Assembly: GCF_037102585.1 (NCBI RefSeq)
Contig: NW_027043829.1
Coordinates: 2,852,001-2,916,000 of the forward strand
Direction: 5' to 3'
Origin: Saccharomycopsis crataegensis
Lineage: Eukaryota > Ascomycota > Saccharomycetes > Ascoideales > Saccharomycopsidaceae
DNA: 64,000 bases
This document shows positions 51,954 to 63,192 of the stretch, in pieces. Position 1 is the stretch's first letter, and each line of letters begins with the position of its first letter. The position numbers were made by a program, and so were the translations under genes. The notes beneath the pieces are model-generated. The model did not search any database. It was not told where the DNA came from and saw only the letters and a list, made by a program, of their open reading frames with translations.

Positions 51954-53031
51954 AGATACAATTGTTTTCAATTTGTCGCCCTGTCTGATTTTTATTGGGG
52001 TATAATTTCAGCTTAGGGGGCAAATCATAGAATTCAATTCATACACTCATCGCCTTTCGTGCAGTAACAACTAAATATATAAAACGTGACTTTTCACATG
52101 ATGAAACTTGTGCAATGCCAAAAGGCCCGAGGGGCTATATCAAAAGTCAATTGAGACCTGATATATGTGAAAAGTGTCGAGCAATGTTCGTATTATTCGA
52201 CAGGGAAACATTAGTAGATAATGAATCTGGAGAGACCTCGCTTATGTTATCATCAAGTGGATTATTTCTGGGAATCTTTACATAATAGTTTTATAATTAT
52301 TGTTACAATATTCAGACTAGGGGCTGTGTGTTTGTCATTGACTTATTATATTCTTAGCTCCCCTCTAACCTTTCTGTAAGATACTTATCTTTATATACTT
52401 TTCTATATAATAATTATTGTTTCGAACTATAAATAATATCTCCTCTTCTTGGTCATTTACTAGCAATCATTAAATAGCCATAAACAGGTATTTTGGTGTT
52501 ATATCTATTAGATGGTTCTTAATCCGTATTTCCGTATTGGGCTAATATCAACAAAAAGGATTATATTACTTAGCACAGAGTCACTGATTATGCTGCCAAT
52601 ATATATAATTCAATTTAACAAGAAACTTCAAATTTTGACAGGGTGACAGAAGGGGTCAGGTACTTTTGACGTCACCAGTATTAGTTATGAATAGTAATTA
52701 TTACCTACCAGGTCCTTATTTTGGCTTGGAGTATACAAAGTAAGCTATATCAAATTCCACTCGCCAATCATATTTTTTTTAAGAGACTTGCTTTTTATTT
52801 GGACTAATTTTCTTGGACTTGGTTACTTCATGATAATGTCAGTCAAGAAAAGAACCATATTCTTTGAATAATTAAAAAAAAATACAAAAAATAGCGTACA
52901 GCTATGCAGATGCAAGTTTTAGTTATTCATCAGAAAAATCAACAACACGTTTCATCATAACATTTGCAAATATTGGAATTATAAATTGGAAAACTATCAG
53001 ATTGAAAAGACGAACAAGAAATACTACACTT
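51954..53031. other. 1.1-kb intergenic spacer
   Basis: Contains the RNH1 promoter and the 3' flank of the CofD-like gene. No ORF, tRNA or clear repeat was found; an old LTR could hide here but I cannot show it. Confidence 0.45.
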
Positions 53032-54561
53032 TTAACTATTCATGATCATCTCCAATTTAGTCTGAAAGTCATCCAAATCATACTTGTAATGAATTACTTT
53101 CCGTGTTGGGGTATTGACGAATAGGGAATCATTGACATTCTTCTCTTCTTCCACTGTCGCTCTGATAATCACACATTTTATGCCAAGAATACGCTCTATC
53201 ACCATGGTATTAACCTCTATGTCAGTTTGATCTAATACAAAAATATGTGTAATGAAGTCAGAGAAAGATAGTGGAGGTAAATCCTTCGATTGATGAAAAA
53301 ATTGGTTCTTTAGTAATATCAAGTTTAGCAATGATGACAATAACAGCACAGATATCCCAACCGGGTCAATACCATGGCTAACCAATAAATTTATCACAAA
53401 CTCATAATTTTCCCTCATAATAGGTGGAGAAGGAAGATCTAATTCAGATTTCATTTTCAAACTGTACAAAAGGGAATTGATTGTTTTGCCAATGAAATCT
53501 AAGGAGTTAAATCCTCCAGTTTCACGATCACTATTACCATTCAATAAAAAAATCTTTTTCTTTCTTTGTATGGAATCAATAAAGCAATTTACCGCCATTG
53601 CTTCCCCAGTCCCTCGGAGCACTAACACTGGGATAATGCTCGTAAAAAGTGAACCGATAGAATAGATGATCACATCTGCTTCTTCCAATATTTTTTGTGC
53701 TTGGTCAAATAGTTTTGGCTGGTATTCATGATATTTGTCCTCAATATAATAAATTCTGTTAATTGGTGATATCAATGGTTCACTATGATCCTTTTGAAAG
53801 ATTAACTGAGGCTCATTAAGATCTATTGTACTCAAATCAATATCACTAGGTACCGATAGCTGGGTTAGTTTTGGTTTTGAAGTTGAAGTTGACGGATGAG
53901 ATATTTGGGACTGGCCCCTTATTATGTCACCATTGTCAAGCAAGGCTGCAATATTGTATCTTTGATCTTTTGAATTGATAGATGGTATAACCGTAAATTT
54001 TCTATTGATACCCACAAATCGTACAAAAAAATCAGCGCATTGATACAAGTCAAACCCATATAATAACCTCAAGGAGAGCATGAATAAGTTCCCAATAGAA
54101 GCATTTTGAAAATTGAAATCCTTATGTAAATCTATCAATTGTTTATTTAAATAGATGAGCAAAAACAAAACATAGTTTCGAAACTTGGCATTTATCAATA
54201 ATCCACAAATCTGATGAGTTCCTGATAGAATCATCCGCCACTCATTATCTGCTTCACTTTTGATTGTACTAATTCTATGATTAAAGAACAGTCCGAAAGA
54301 AATGTCCTCATGATTTGCCTGTGAGGACTTTTTGTCTTGTAGTGATGCGAGTTTGGTGATTCTTGATCTTAGATCACCTATGGCCGGACCTCCAAACACT
54401 CTAAGGATCTCTGCTGAAGATCCACCATTATCGGATACCGGTAGCACAAATGATATTTTGCATATGTTGGAGATATTATTGAAGGCTGGTATCAAGCTAT
54501 TTGTGGCAGTTCCCCCAGATATTATCGCCATTTTTTTTGAGGGTGTTATTTTATAGGACAT
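53032..54561 (-). CDS. CofD/YvcK-family protein (YNL011C homologue)
   Basis: 509 aa, the fungal form of the CofD/YvcK family (2-phospho-L-lactate transferase fold; YvcK proteins bind nucleotide-sugars and affect gluconeogenic growth in bacteria). The function in yeast is unknown. N-terminal nucleotide-binding signature: IISGGTATNSL (about 14-24) and VSDNGGSSAEILRVFGGPAIGDLRSR (about 42-67; the continuous conserved block is VSDNGGSS and GGPAIGDLRSR). A later VIYSIGSLFTSIIPVL matches the family's GPGSLYTSIIP motif. Start ATG at 54559-54561. Intact. Confidence 0.9.
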   Translation of the reverse strand: MSYKITPSKKMAIISGGTATNSLIPAFNNISNICKISFVLPVSDNGGSSAEILRVFGGPAIGDLRSRITKLASLQDKKSSQANHEDISFGLFFNHRISTIKSEADNEWRMILSGTHQICGLLINAKFRNYVLFLLIYLNKQLIDLHKDFNFQNASIGNLFMLSLRLLYGFDLYQCADFFVRFVGINRKFTVIPSINSKDQRYNIAALLDNGDIIRGQSQISHPSTSTSKPKLTQLSVPSDIDLSTIDLNEPQLIFQKDHSEPLISPINRIYYIEDKYHEYQPKLFDQAQKILEEADVIIYSIGSLFTSIIPVLVLRGTGEAMAVNCFIDSIQRKKKIFLLNGNSDRETGGFNSLDFIGKTINSLLYSLKMKSELDLPSPPIMRENYEFVINLLVSHGIDPVGISVLLLSSLLNLILLKNQFFHQSKDLPPLSFSDFITHIFVLDQTDIEVNTMVIERILGIKCVIIRATVEEEKNVNDSLFVNTPTRKVIHYKYDLDDFQTKLEMIMNS

Positions 54562-54915
54562 TAGGTGAAAGACTAATAAAACAAAACGAATGAAAGACTT
54601 TAAATTAAATAGAAAGAATGAAAGGAGTATTGAAACACCAAAGGGAGGTTAAATAATTGGAGGGACCAATACACACGATAATACGTCTTCACCACTTTGC
54701 CAGCGTTGTGTGGCAAGGTTTTCGCATCAACAAAATGCACTATTTTTACTTGGTGCACTACTATTATAACTACTGGTAACCACATCATATAGCAATAATA
54801 GAAATATTTTTTATAAATATACCTGTAGGTAAACTACAAAAAATATATAAATGAAGAATAAAATACTGAGAAATAATATATTTAGTAGAATCATATTTAG
54901 TAGAATCCCTTTATC
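54562..54915. other. intergenic region
   Basis: CofD-like gene promoter and AGX1 3' flank; nothing else seen. Confidence 0.5.
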
Positions 54916-56061
54916 TTAGGATTTGACACTTAATTCCAATAAAGATTCCTTGATGGCTTCTAAAGCAACTTTGGTGTCATCTCTATCCACTACAGAAACC
55001 CCCATGTGCCCAACACGGAAATATTTAGTAGCGATGTCCTTATGAACACCACCGGCAAATACAACATTACGCTTGCTTGTCAATGGGAATAAGTTTGCCC
55101 CAGTGACACCTTCTGGGAAGTAGGCAGCAGTCAAGGCATGACAGCCGGCATGCTTCTTGCTTACCAATTTCAATCCAAGCTTTTCAAGCTCACCCTTGAA
55201 CCAATCAGAGTTTTCAATGTGCAATTTAAACCTCTCGTCAAGGGGTTTGCACAAAATATTTTCAAGGGAAACTTTCAAAGCATTGATAAGTTGAACTGAT
55301 GGAGTGGCGAAATAAGCACCTTTGCCGGATTCATAAGCTTTCATAATGATATCCCATCTCTTCAAAGAAGCAAAATATGTGGTATCAACATCTCTGTTTA
55401 ATGCAACGTCAAGGGCACGACCTGAGATAAAACTGATACTCAAACCTGGAGGGACACCAATCGCTTTCTGGGAAGCAGTTAAAACGTAGTCAATTCCCCA
55501 CTTGTCGAATTCAATATCTTCAACAGCCACAGAACATACACCATCGACAACAATCAAGGTTTCTGGGGACACTTTTTTCACAATCTTGGAAATCTCTTCA
55601 ACGTTAGACAAAACTGCGGTGGAGGTATCGACATGGGTTATGGTGATGATTTTATATTTCTTTCTGCCTAATGCCTTTTCGATTTCTTCATAAGAGACAT
55701 AGTCACCAAGATCAGCTCTAATAACATCAGTATTGACCCCATAAGTGGTCAAGGCATCGGCAAATCTGTCACTAAAGAACCCAGTGGACAAAACCAAGGC
55801 ATCTTCTTTAGGTTTGATCAAATTAGAAGCAACAATATCCCAGCCAAGAGTACCACTACCAGAAATCACAAAAGCTTGAGCCTTATGATCGGTAGACTTG
55901 AATAATTTACGTAAGTTTTGCAAAGCTGATTGAAATATTCCAATAAAGGGTTGATGTGTATGGCTCATGCTTGGGCTGCCATTGGCCTCAAGAACATTGT
56001 CGGCAACTTCAATTGATCCAGGAATTAAAAGAAGAGGATGGGCAGATTGTTTGAATGTCAT
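54916..56061 (-). CDS. AGX1: alanine:glyoxylate aminotransferase
   Basis: 381 aa, a PLP-dependent class V aminotransferase making glycine from glyoxylate and alanine. LLIPGSIEV start and SHTHQPFIGIF are typical. GSGTLGWD (about 68-75) contacts the cofactor phosphate, VVDGVCS holds the Asp (about 173) that pairs with the pyridine nitrogen, and LTASQKAIGVPPG holds the Schiff-base Lys199. The C-terminal GGVHKDIATKYFRVGHMG is the substrate-binding block. Length equals the Saccharomyces protein. ATG at 56059-56061. No clear mitochondrial or peroxisomal signal (ends VKS, not SKL). Confidence 0.96.
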   Translation of the reverse strand: MTFKQSAHPLLLIPGSIEVADNVLEANGSPSMSHTHQPFIGIFQSALQNLRKLFKSTDHKAQAFVISGSGTLGWDIVASNLIKPKEDALVLSTGFFSDRFADALTTYGVNTDVIRADLGDYVSYEEIEKALGRKKYKIITITHVDTSTAVLSNVEEISKIVKKVSPETLIVVDGVCSVAVEDIEFDKWGIDYVLTASQKAIGVPPGLSISFISGRALDVALNRDVDTTYFASLKRWDIIMKAYESGKGAYFATPSVQLINALKVSLENILCKPLDERFKLHIENSDWFKGELEKLGLKLVSKKHAGCHALTAAYFPEGVTGANLFPLTSKRNVVFAGGVHKDIATKYFRVGHMGVSVVDRDDTKVALEAIKESLLELSVKS

Positions 56062-56418
56062 ATTAAAGGGTGATATTATGTGTTGGAAACCTTGAGATCA
56101 AAGAAGAGGAAGATTACTATGATGGTTAACAGAAGATGAAGAAGCTCGGTGAAAAAAAAGAAGAAGTTCGGCCGGCCGCAGCAGTCACTGCTAATATGGA
56201 GCTTATCGCATGCACCATCCCCCATTAAACCGGTGCCCCCCATGCTCCCAACCTTGTTATTATCGGTATCACCCTGCCGTGATATCAGCGATAACTGATA
56301 CATTATATTTGTCAGCACATGTATTTCATCACTATTGCTATATTTTATATTTTAAGTAACCAAAAAAAAATTATGCGAATTCTTTTTCTTGTATAATAGA
56401 CCAGAGGCAGTGTATTGT
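56062..56418. promoter_or_regulatory. AGX1 promoter region
   Basis: 357 bp upstream of AGX1. A CGGCCGGCCG palindrome at about 56168-56177 could be a zinc-cluster factor site (speculative). Confidence 0.4.
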
Positions 56419-56849
56419 TTAATTGAATTTGAAAACCCTGTGGATTTGAGTCAATCTGTAAGTGACTTTTTCAAGACTTTCCAAGCACGCCAACAATGAT
56501 CCAGGGCCTTCGATATTATTATTGAGATTGTTGAGTAACTTATTGAACTCCCGATCCAATTCTTGTACGACTTGATAGTGCGGATGATCAATTGGGACGC
56601 CAAAATTTTCCAAGATTTTGGAAAATCACCTGCAGATTCACTAATCTAATTCCTGATAAGCATCGCTAGAAAGCAAGCCCAAACTGACGATCTGGTATTT
56701 TTGCTCCTCAGTGTAGTGTTTACCGTAAACATCAAAAAACAATTTAACTCTGGCTTACCAGTTGAACAAGTAGAAGTACGAGTAATCCAAGCTGAACCCA
56801 GAACTTTGGGCAGTAGCAAATTCAATTTCACGGGTAGTTAATTCAGGCA
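56419..56849 (-). pseudogene. broken small gene of unknown function
   Basis: ATG at 56847-56849 opens MPELTTREIEFATAQSSGF... and runs 31 codons to TAA. The same frame continues after it as ARVKLFFDVYGKHYTEEQKY...YQELD to TAG. A different frame carries NFGVPIDHPHYQVVQELDRE...TQIHRVFKFN to about 56419. All three parts look protein-like and amphipathic, so I infer one gene of roughly 130-140 codons with a nonsense codon and a frame change. An intron is an alternative, but the visible splice sites do not restore a frame. Family not recognised. Confidence 0.45.
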
Positions 56850-58480
56850 TTGTTATGGTATATTGTGTTCAGGTAGGTATATCGAAATGTTGCTATTCAA
56901 AAAATATTTTTAACAAATTGCACATAACTAAAATATATGCCAAATGCCTCTTTATAGGCACTTTTTTTTTTGCTTTGACGTTCCAGGCTAATGTAAAATG
57001 TTAAATAGATAGGTACCAGTAGAATAACCAGAAAATAATCTTAGCAGCCAATCACGCACAATATTGGCACGAATGAAGGTATCTTGGTAAAGACAGACAA
57101 TTTGAGTGATATTAAGATTACATTCGCATCATTAACAGTAAGCAACTCCAAAAAAATATGGCTACTCTTGATCCAAGCGGGTACAAAAATGTCACTTTAT
57201 TTGGATGGTGGATACATGACATATCACTAATAAATAACCAAGTTAGTAATCTTTGGTTCAAACTTTCAACCCATTAACTAAGATTCTAGAATTCACGAAT
57301 TTTTTTCAATGTATTATTTTTAGTTTTCCATGGTAATATCATTAGTATTATAGTGTAATATTAACTTGATTTTTTATTAAAATAATATATAAGGAATGAG
57401 TGGTTTAGCACCTCTTTATAATGAGTATAGAATAGTAGTTATAAGATAGGGAATAAGATAGTGAATAAGATAGTGAATAAGATAAGGAATAAGATAGGAG
57501 ATAAGATAAGGAATAGGAGATAGATCTAATTATAAAATAAGGTCGGTAATGCAGAAAAGCTCTGATAAGAAGTAATTGATTAGGTAATGAATGAAAAATA
57601 CTGGTGGTATATGTTACATATAGGAATGCTTAAAGCACGAATATAAGCAGTTTTTAATTGTAATATATTTCTCATAAAGAACTGTAACAGCTTCTTGCTA
57701 TTCTTTGCTTATGTAGTGTGGATGTAAACTAAAGCTATTAAAATAAATTATCTATATATGCCCCTTTTATTTTTATTGAATGCAATATTAAAGAAATTCA
57801 GCGTTATCTCAACAGGTGGTGATATTGAAGTATTCTATTAGTAGCATGGGAACACAACTATCAGTTGATAGATAATATATAGTCTGTATCTTCATTTAAA
57901 ATCAATATCTACAGCATTGGAATATCATTTGGATTTTCTCATTCACTCACTCACGCACACCTAAACCTAATGATACATACGTTGATTACCCATACGATTC
58001 CAAGAACAATCTTAAAGTCCAGTGTTTACATACGAAAAATAAAAGTGAGTGGCATCAATTTTCTCAAGCAGTGCAACACCATGTGTCTGAATAGAATTTA
58101 ATACTTATTTTTCTGTCTTATGTAACAGAAGATATAAATTGCAATGTTGAACACTGCGGTGAATTAGCGTAGATCACATACTTCGTTTAATATTTCTCAT
58201 GACCCAATGATTCCAATTCCAACAGCCAGATGAATTAATGGCCCGTATATTCTGTAGACACACAAAAAATGAGGACCCAATTTGAGTGAATGAATAAGGA
58301 AGTAATTGCATCATTGCTGAGGAATGATGAATTGTGATAACTTCATTACCCGATTATTTAGTTGTCTGAATTCAGGAGCATTGTACTGGTAATACACTAT
58401 TGTTTGAATAATAATTGGGCCCTTAATGCTGGATGGACTGGAGTAAGGAGAATAAAATGCCCTGAATCCAGTATGGGTGG
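56850..58480. other. 1.6-kb gene-poor spacer
   Basis: AT-rich with many short A/T runs; no convincing gene. Confidence 0.45.
57441..57530 (+). repeat. imperfect 11-12-bp tandem repeat (GAATAAGATAG)
   Basis: About seven GATAAG/GATAGT-type units in a row. It contains GATAAG motifs, the core for GATA factors, but probably is a simple repeat. Confidence 0.7.
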
Positions 58481-58741
58481 CCACTTCCACTTATCACGGA
58501 AGGAATAGGATTGTATTACTTAAGAGTCTAGAATTCTCCTATCTACAGCTGAGATAGATTACTCAGAAGAGTAAGTTTAGTTTAACTAAGAAAGAGTCAA
58601 TAAACATTTAACCAATCTCAACCAATTTATATTACCATGATGTCTGAGGATACTTTGTTCACTCCTGCTGCTACTACTTCCAAAGGAGCTCCGCAAGTAG
58701 AGATCACATCTGGTGATCGACATAACCTAAAAATGGCTTGA
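58481..58741 (+). mobile_element. decayed copia-like relic (family E): LTR piece and short gag-like ORF
   Basis: CACTTCCACTTATCACGGAAGG and a GAGTCTAGAATTCTC hairpin resemble 21690-21760. At 58637 an ATG opens 34 codons (MMSEDTLFTPAATTSK...), Thr/Ser/Ala-rich, then TGA. Tentative. Confidence 0.35.
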
Positions 58742-59076
58742 AATACCGACTCTTTCTTGAAAGTTTTTGAGTCTAGCAATTTATAATATACCAAAAGAAT
58801 GAATGAACGAATTGTATATTAACAAGTCAGAGAGGTTCTAAATAACATGTAAGCTGGGCATTTTGTGCCGGCCTTTCTAATAGGTAAAGTAAAATACTAT
58901 AACTTTCTTACAAAATCACACTCCTTGCTTTAAGAATTAATCACATCACCGGAAAAAAAACTCAACAATCAAGATTATTAAAGGGGAAATGTGTAATAAG
59001 AAAATATGATATACCAAGGCAACGGTACTATAAAAACTCCACAACTGTATTGAATTCTAATGGAGAATTTTCATCT
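58742..59076. other. spacer upstream of tRNA-Ala(TGC)
   Basis: No ORF. Unlike five other tRNAs here, no gypsy LTR end is seen next to the tRNA. Confidence 0.5.
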
Positions 59077-59149
59077 GGGCGTGTGGCGTAGTTGGTAGCG
59101 CGCCTGCCTTGCAAGCAGGAGGTCACTGGTTCGATTCCTGTCTCGTCCA
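59077..59149 (+). tRNA. tRNA-Ala (anticodon TGC)
   Basis: GGGCGTG/CTCGTCC acceptor, anticodon arm CTGCCTTGCAAGCAG with TGC at 59110-59112, T arm CTGGTTCGATTCCTG. Close to Saccharomyces tRNA-Ala(UGC). A T7 run about 23 bp downstream (from 59173) can terminate Pol III. Confidence 0.97.
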
Positions 59150-59490
59150 AATTCTCTCTCATTTAGAGAATGTCTTTTTTTAGGTGAAACGTAAGCTCTC
59201 GCCTGTGTTATGTGAATTTTGCGTTTGGCTAAATTCAACGATCTACAATTGTATGTTGTTATCACTCCAATCATTTTTTGTGTATAAGTAAATTATGTAG
59301 CTGCTATATAACTTATAAGCCTCTCGGAAAGAATGATTTAATATGAAAAAATGAGTAAATGAATGTATAGTGGCCTGGAATCAGAGAAATGATTTTTCTT
59401 TTGAAAAAAAAAAGAAAAAGAAGAAATAAAGTTTATATCGATATGCAAAAAGTTATAGTAATAGTAATAATTTATAGTAATAGTAATAAT
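59150..59490. other. intergenic region
   Basis: Between the tRNA and the HAD gene 3' end; an A/G-rich stretch at 59404-59430; nothing else seen. Confidence 0.5.
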
Positions 59491-61302
59491 TTATTCGAAC
59501 AATACAGCTTCCCCAGTTTTCAAGTCAGCAACTTCCTTGACTCTTGCATCAATTGTTACGTCCACTCCAGTATCATGAGGTCTCAAAAAAGCAGCTCCAC
59601 CACTACCGCGTCTTAAGCTATTCAAGTTACCGTTAGAGGTGGCACTGGAGTTACTCAATTTTCTTAAACCAGCCAGACTGACAGCATTTCCGTCACTAGA
59701 AGAGCTTCCTCTTAATTTTGCCAATTCTTCAGCATTTTTATTCCATTCAGAAAGTTCCATTTCATGTTCTCTTTCAATAGCATATTTTACTGCTTCCAAG
59801 ACATTAGTACACATGTGTTTTGGCTTATATTTTGGGGTGGTACCTGGTTGATAAACCCCCGTGTTGACAAGAATTGAGTACCATGTGGAATCATGACTAT
59901 TGGCAAAACGAATATCAGATTCTGGAGTATCCCCAACAAAATAAACAGTGGAAGATTGAGGCAAATCAAGGTCAAGGACAAGATCACCAGTTTCTGCTGG
60001 AGTTTGTCCAGCGGCAGATCGGGCCATAGGGGTAACTATATCATCTTCTGAATCATCTTCTGAATCAGAGTCATCGGTATCAGAATCAATAGCCATTTGG
60101 AATTTGGAATTACTGATTCTAGACTTCAAAGATGGTCTGGAATTATTTGATGAAGGAACATTTGATTGTGATGGGACCTTATCCTTAGCTTCCTCCTGCT
60201 CATGCTCATCAAGCTTCAAGTCAGCCATTTCCTTGGCAACGTATTGTTCCAATTCGTTTTTTCTCCACAAATTCAACACCTTGTCAGCATATCTAAAAGT
60301 ACCTCTTTGAGGTTTACCAAACCTCGTAACAGTCAATTCTTTGCCAGTATGCTCACCGTAGATGGCAGCAATAGAAACTTGCAATGCTCCCATCCCATAT
60401 CTTGACAATCCATAATTTGTCGACCAAAGAAAATCAGAATGAGCAAAATAAATCCCAGGACCTTCATCAAAGGTTGGACTGACAGTGCCCATGACACCAT
60501 TTTTCGATAATAAAAGTTCTAAAATGATTTGCTGATCAGCTGCCCAGCTTCGAGAGTCCGCAAATACCAAAATGGCCTCGATTTCTATCTTGCTAAAGTC
60601 TCTATCACGCGCCACTTTCAATTCATCTTCGGTCAAGGTATGGTAAGGGGTTACCGAAGGTTTCCATTTCATGATATCTAATGGAGTAACAACATCTTGG
60701 AACCCATAGCCTTCAGCAACTTTGCGACAGGCGTCACCGACACCACCAATGACAAGCACAGTTTTGAATTTGGATACCAAATCCTTCATTGGAGTGTGGC
60801 CTTGAATCACTTGGTTTTCCTCAATTTTTACACCCAATCTTTTGGACAATTCTTCAGAACGGGCTTTTTCAGAACGCCCACCACCGTTGGTGACAAAAAT
60901 GTAAGGCACCTTGATATTATATGGGTTAGCTCCATTAAGCATCTTGAGGGCGTCACGGGCTTGAGGAATAGTATCAGGACCTTTGACAATGACCCCATCT
61001 ATATCAAAGGCAAAAGCATAGTTTGCGATTCTAGGGTGATCAATTTTTGTTTGTTTAATTGAGCGATTTGCTAGCGAAGAAGATCTACTTCTGCCGCCAA
61101 CACGAAGGTTAGAAAACGATCCTGCAGTGGTCAAGTTTGCAAATGAGTTTTTGGCACTATTAAGACCTACCCATTGATCTGAAAGAGACAAATTTGAAGG
61201 GCGGTTGTTGTGTTGTAATGGAGTCAATTGGTCAATGCCGTCATTGTTCAAGAAAGAAGGAACCGAACGAATTTGTGGGGATGATGGCTCGGAAGGTGAC
61301 AT
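59491..61302 (-). CDS. HAD-superfamily (subfamily IIA, CECR5-like) phosphatase, YKR070W homologue
   Basis: 603 aa from the ATG at 61300-61302; codons upstream are in frame but lie in a short hydrophobic extension that I do not trust. A Ser-rich N-terminal 90 residues are followed by the HAD core: FAFDIDGVIVKG (motif I nucleophile Asp), FVTNGGGRSEKARSEEL (motif II) and YFVGDTPESDIRFANS (motif IV). HTPMKDL, VFADSRSWAADQQI and GLSRYGMGALQVSIAAIYGEHTGKEL are typical of the CECR5/TIGR01456 group. An acidic low-complexity insert (DSDTDDSDSEDDSEDD) precedes motif IV and makes it longer than Saccharomyces Ykr070w (about 350 aa). The substrate is unknown; mitochondrial location in Saccharomyces. Confidence 0.92.
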   Translation of the reverse strand: MSPSEPSSPQIRSVPSFLNNDGIDQLTPLQHNNRPSNLSLSDQWVGLNSAKNSFANLTTAGSFSNLRVGGRSRSSSLANRSIKQTKIDHPRIANYAFAFDIDGVIVKGPDTIPQARDALKMLNGANPYNIKVPYIFVTNGGGRSEKARSEELSKRLGVKIEENQVIQGHTPMKDLVSKFKTVLVIGGVGDACRKVAEGYGFQDVVTPLDIMKWKPSVTPYHTLTEDELKVARDRDFSKIEIEAILVFADSRSWAADQQIILELLLSKNGVMGTVSPTFDEGPGIYFAHSDFLWSTNYGLSRYGMGALQVSIAAIYGEHTGKELTVTRFGKPQRGTFRYADKVLNLWRKNELEQYVAKEMADLKLDEHEQEEAKDKVPSQSNVPSSNNSRPSLKSRISNSKFQMAIDSDTDDSDSEDDSEDDIVTPMARSAAGQTPAETGDLVLDLDLPQSSTVYFVGDTPESDIRFANSHDSTWYSILVNTGVYQPGTTPKYKPKHMCTNVLEAVKYAIEREHEMELSEWNKNAEELAKLRGSSSSDGNAVSLAGLRKLSNSSATSNGNLNSLRRGSGGAAFLRPHDTGVDVTIDARVKEVADLKTGEAVLFE

Positions 61303-62204
61303 GGCTATATAGAACAGACTAATAAAATGAGCTAACTTTTTTCTAATGGAATATGTGTAATGTAGACAGTTAAATGAATAATAAACAAACAAATAAAGGC
61401 AATAATTACTCCGAGAAATGAGTGAGGATCTGGCGATAATTTATATAGGAAATATAAGGGCGTATGTATGACAGTCCTGCCTTCTCCAGTTGATTGCTTT
61501 CATATGTACGTATATGCAGGTAGTGTATGATTTCCACATTGGATGATGTAATGGAAGGTTCTGGACATATGGAAAAAAAATTGGGAGTCGAGCCAGTTAG
61601 CAAGCAGACAATTTTTGTGATATATATACGCATATATATATAGATAATATATGGTATCCAAAGTAATTTTTAGAGATTGAATTTGCTTTGTGATGCTGGG
61701 TCTTTCTCCGCAATATGGTGTCACACCAACAGTGTGTGTGTTTGGGGGGCACGACAGGGTTATCATCTAATTAATGACGCAATGGGGCGACGGGGGTATG
61801 AAGACACACGTGGACTGTCAAGTGACTCAGTGAAACCCTCTTTCTTGCCATTTTGCGGTCTAGACTGTGCGAGCATCAAAAGTTGTAGAGATATATGTTT
61901 GTTTCCTGAGTTTATTTGCATTATTCTAACTTAGAGTCACAAGGTAAATTCCTTCTAATTCCTCACAAGGGTTTACACCATCCTGGTTGAGACTATTTTA
62001 TGGGGTGGGAGTCGATGAACCCAAAACAGAAATGAGGCTAAGTAACATTACGTAACATCCGTGTTTCTAATTATTTGTTGATGAGGTAACATGTTGAGTG
62101 GAAGAGTTACAGCAATTTTTATTTTTATTTTATGATTTTCTTTTAAAGAAAAAGAAGCTTTTACTTGTAATGGTGTTTCTCTACACTTTTGATTGATACG
62201 GAAC
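61303..62204. other. spacer upstream of the HAD gene
   Basis: About 900 bp, no supported gene. It contains the HAD promoter; a TATATATA stretch at about 61621-61640. Confidence 0.45.
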
Positions 62205-62515
62205 ACCAGATTATATTCATACTAGTAAGCAAAAATAATTCATACAGATCTCTGGATTTTTTTTTTTTTTTGTGCTTTACTTGATTCATGTCAACCGGGA
62301 ACAATTTTTCCCAGCATGGAACTCTAATTGCTCACATCAATAGGAAACAAATTTTTGCACCAGACACATGTGTATAAGAAGTTATGAAATTAGACATTTA
62401 TCTTCTATTTGTGCTTTGATTGAAAGGAATTAGCACATTTCCTCTAATGCTGTGAACAGATATCAATATGTGTCGAAGCATCTCTTCAGAAACCCTCATG
62501 ATTGGGTTGGACGTA
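62205..62515 (-). mobile_element. decayed end of a Tc-type transposon
   Basis: TTCATACTAGTAAGCAAAAA and AATAATTCATACAGATCTCTGG align with the Tc inverted repeat (2758-2812). GAACAGATATCAATATGTGTCGAAGCAT aligns with the transposase C-terminal coding end (3228-3255; shown in two blocks of GAACAGATATCAATATG and TGTCGAAGCAT). The middle is shortened. It is a long-dead copy with the transposase tail on the minus strand. Confidence 0.7.
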
Positions 62516-62639
62516 GAACTAAATGTCGGTTTATAGATATTAGTGTAATGATAATAATAAATATAAAGTAAATGCGAACATTTAATAATATATAAACAGG
62601 AATTAGGTTGTGAGTCTTGATGATTCTATATACATGATA

Positions 62640-63192
62640 GTAGTAACTATTAATCGCTAAAAGCTACAAAAGTAGTGGGAGTATTGTCAGTTCCAGCGAA
62701 ATCACATTACTAACTGCACTACATGAGAGTGGTAGTTACACTCGGAGACCCGAGTCTGAAAATTGATAAGTACGGCTAATAAGCCAATCAGAGGTATTCT
62801 GATACTGGAGAAGATTGATCTTCAGAGATTTAAATAATTATATATAGAAGCATAATATACCACCACTGGTAGGAGGGGGAGCTGCGATTGAGAGAGATCC
62901 GATTTCGACTGAACTTGTCTTATCATAAACTCTGATATCATTTAATCCCAAGCTGAAATAAACGACACACAAACCATCCAGCCCCCCAATCTAACTTGTA
63001 ACAACTAATTATTATTACTTCATAATGTCCCAAGATAACTCTAACTATAACTTATCCGTCACTTCCAATGCGGCACCTACGGATGGTCATACTTCCGCTC
63101 CGGTAAACTCTAACAAGAATTTACAAGTATTTATGGTTATGAGCCCTTTGACACAGAGCCATGTTAATAGGTCTGTACTATGGGCAGACTGA
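62640..63192 (+). mobile_element. possible copia relic: leader plus short gag-like ORF
   Basis: A non-coding leader with TATA-like and hairpin sequence (CTCGGAGACCCGAG, 62739-62752) runs into ATG at 63025. 55 codons follow (MSQDNSNYNLSVTSNAAPTD...), Ser/Asn-rich, then TGA. Layout as at 46426 and 58637. Tentative. Confidence 0.3.

Noticed and set aside
54600-54788. 62-aa ORF between the CofD-like gene and AGX1
   Set aside because: Low-complexity hydrophobic translation with no homologue recognised; probably chance.
56646-56831. 61-aa minus-strand ORF
   Set aside because: Alternative frame of the broken small gene; the other frame looks more protein-like.
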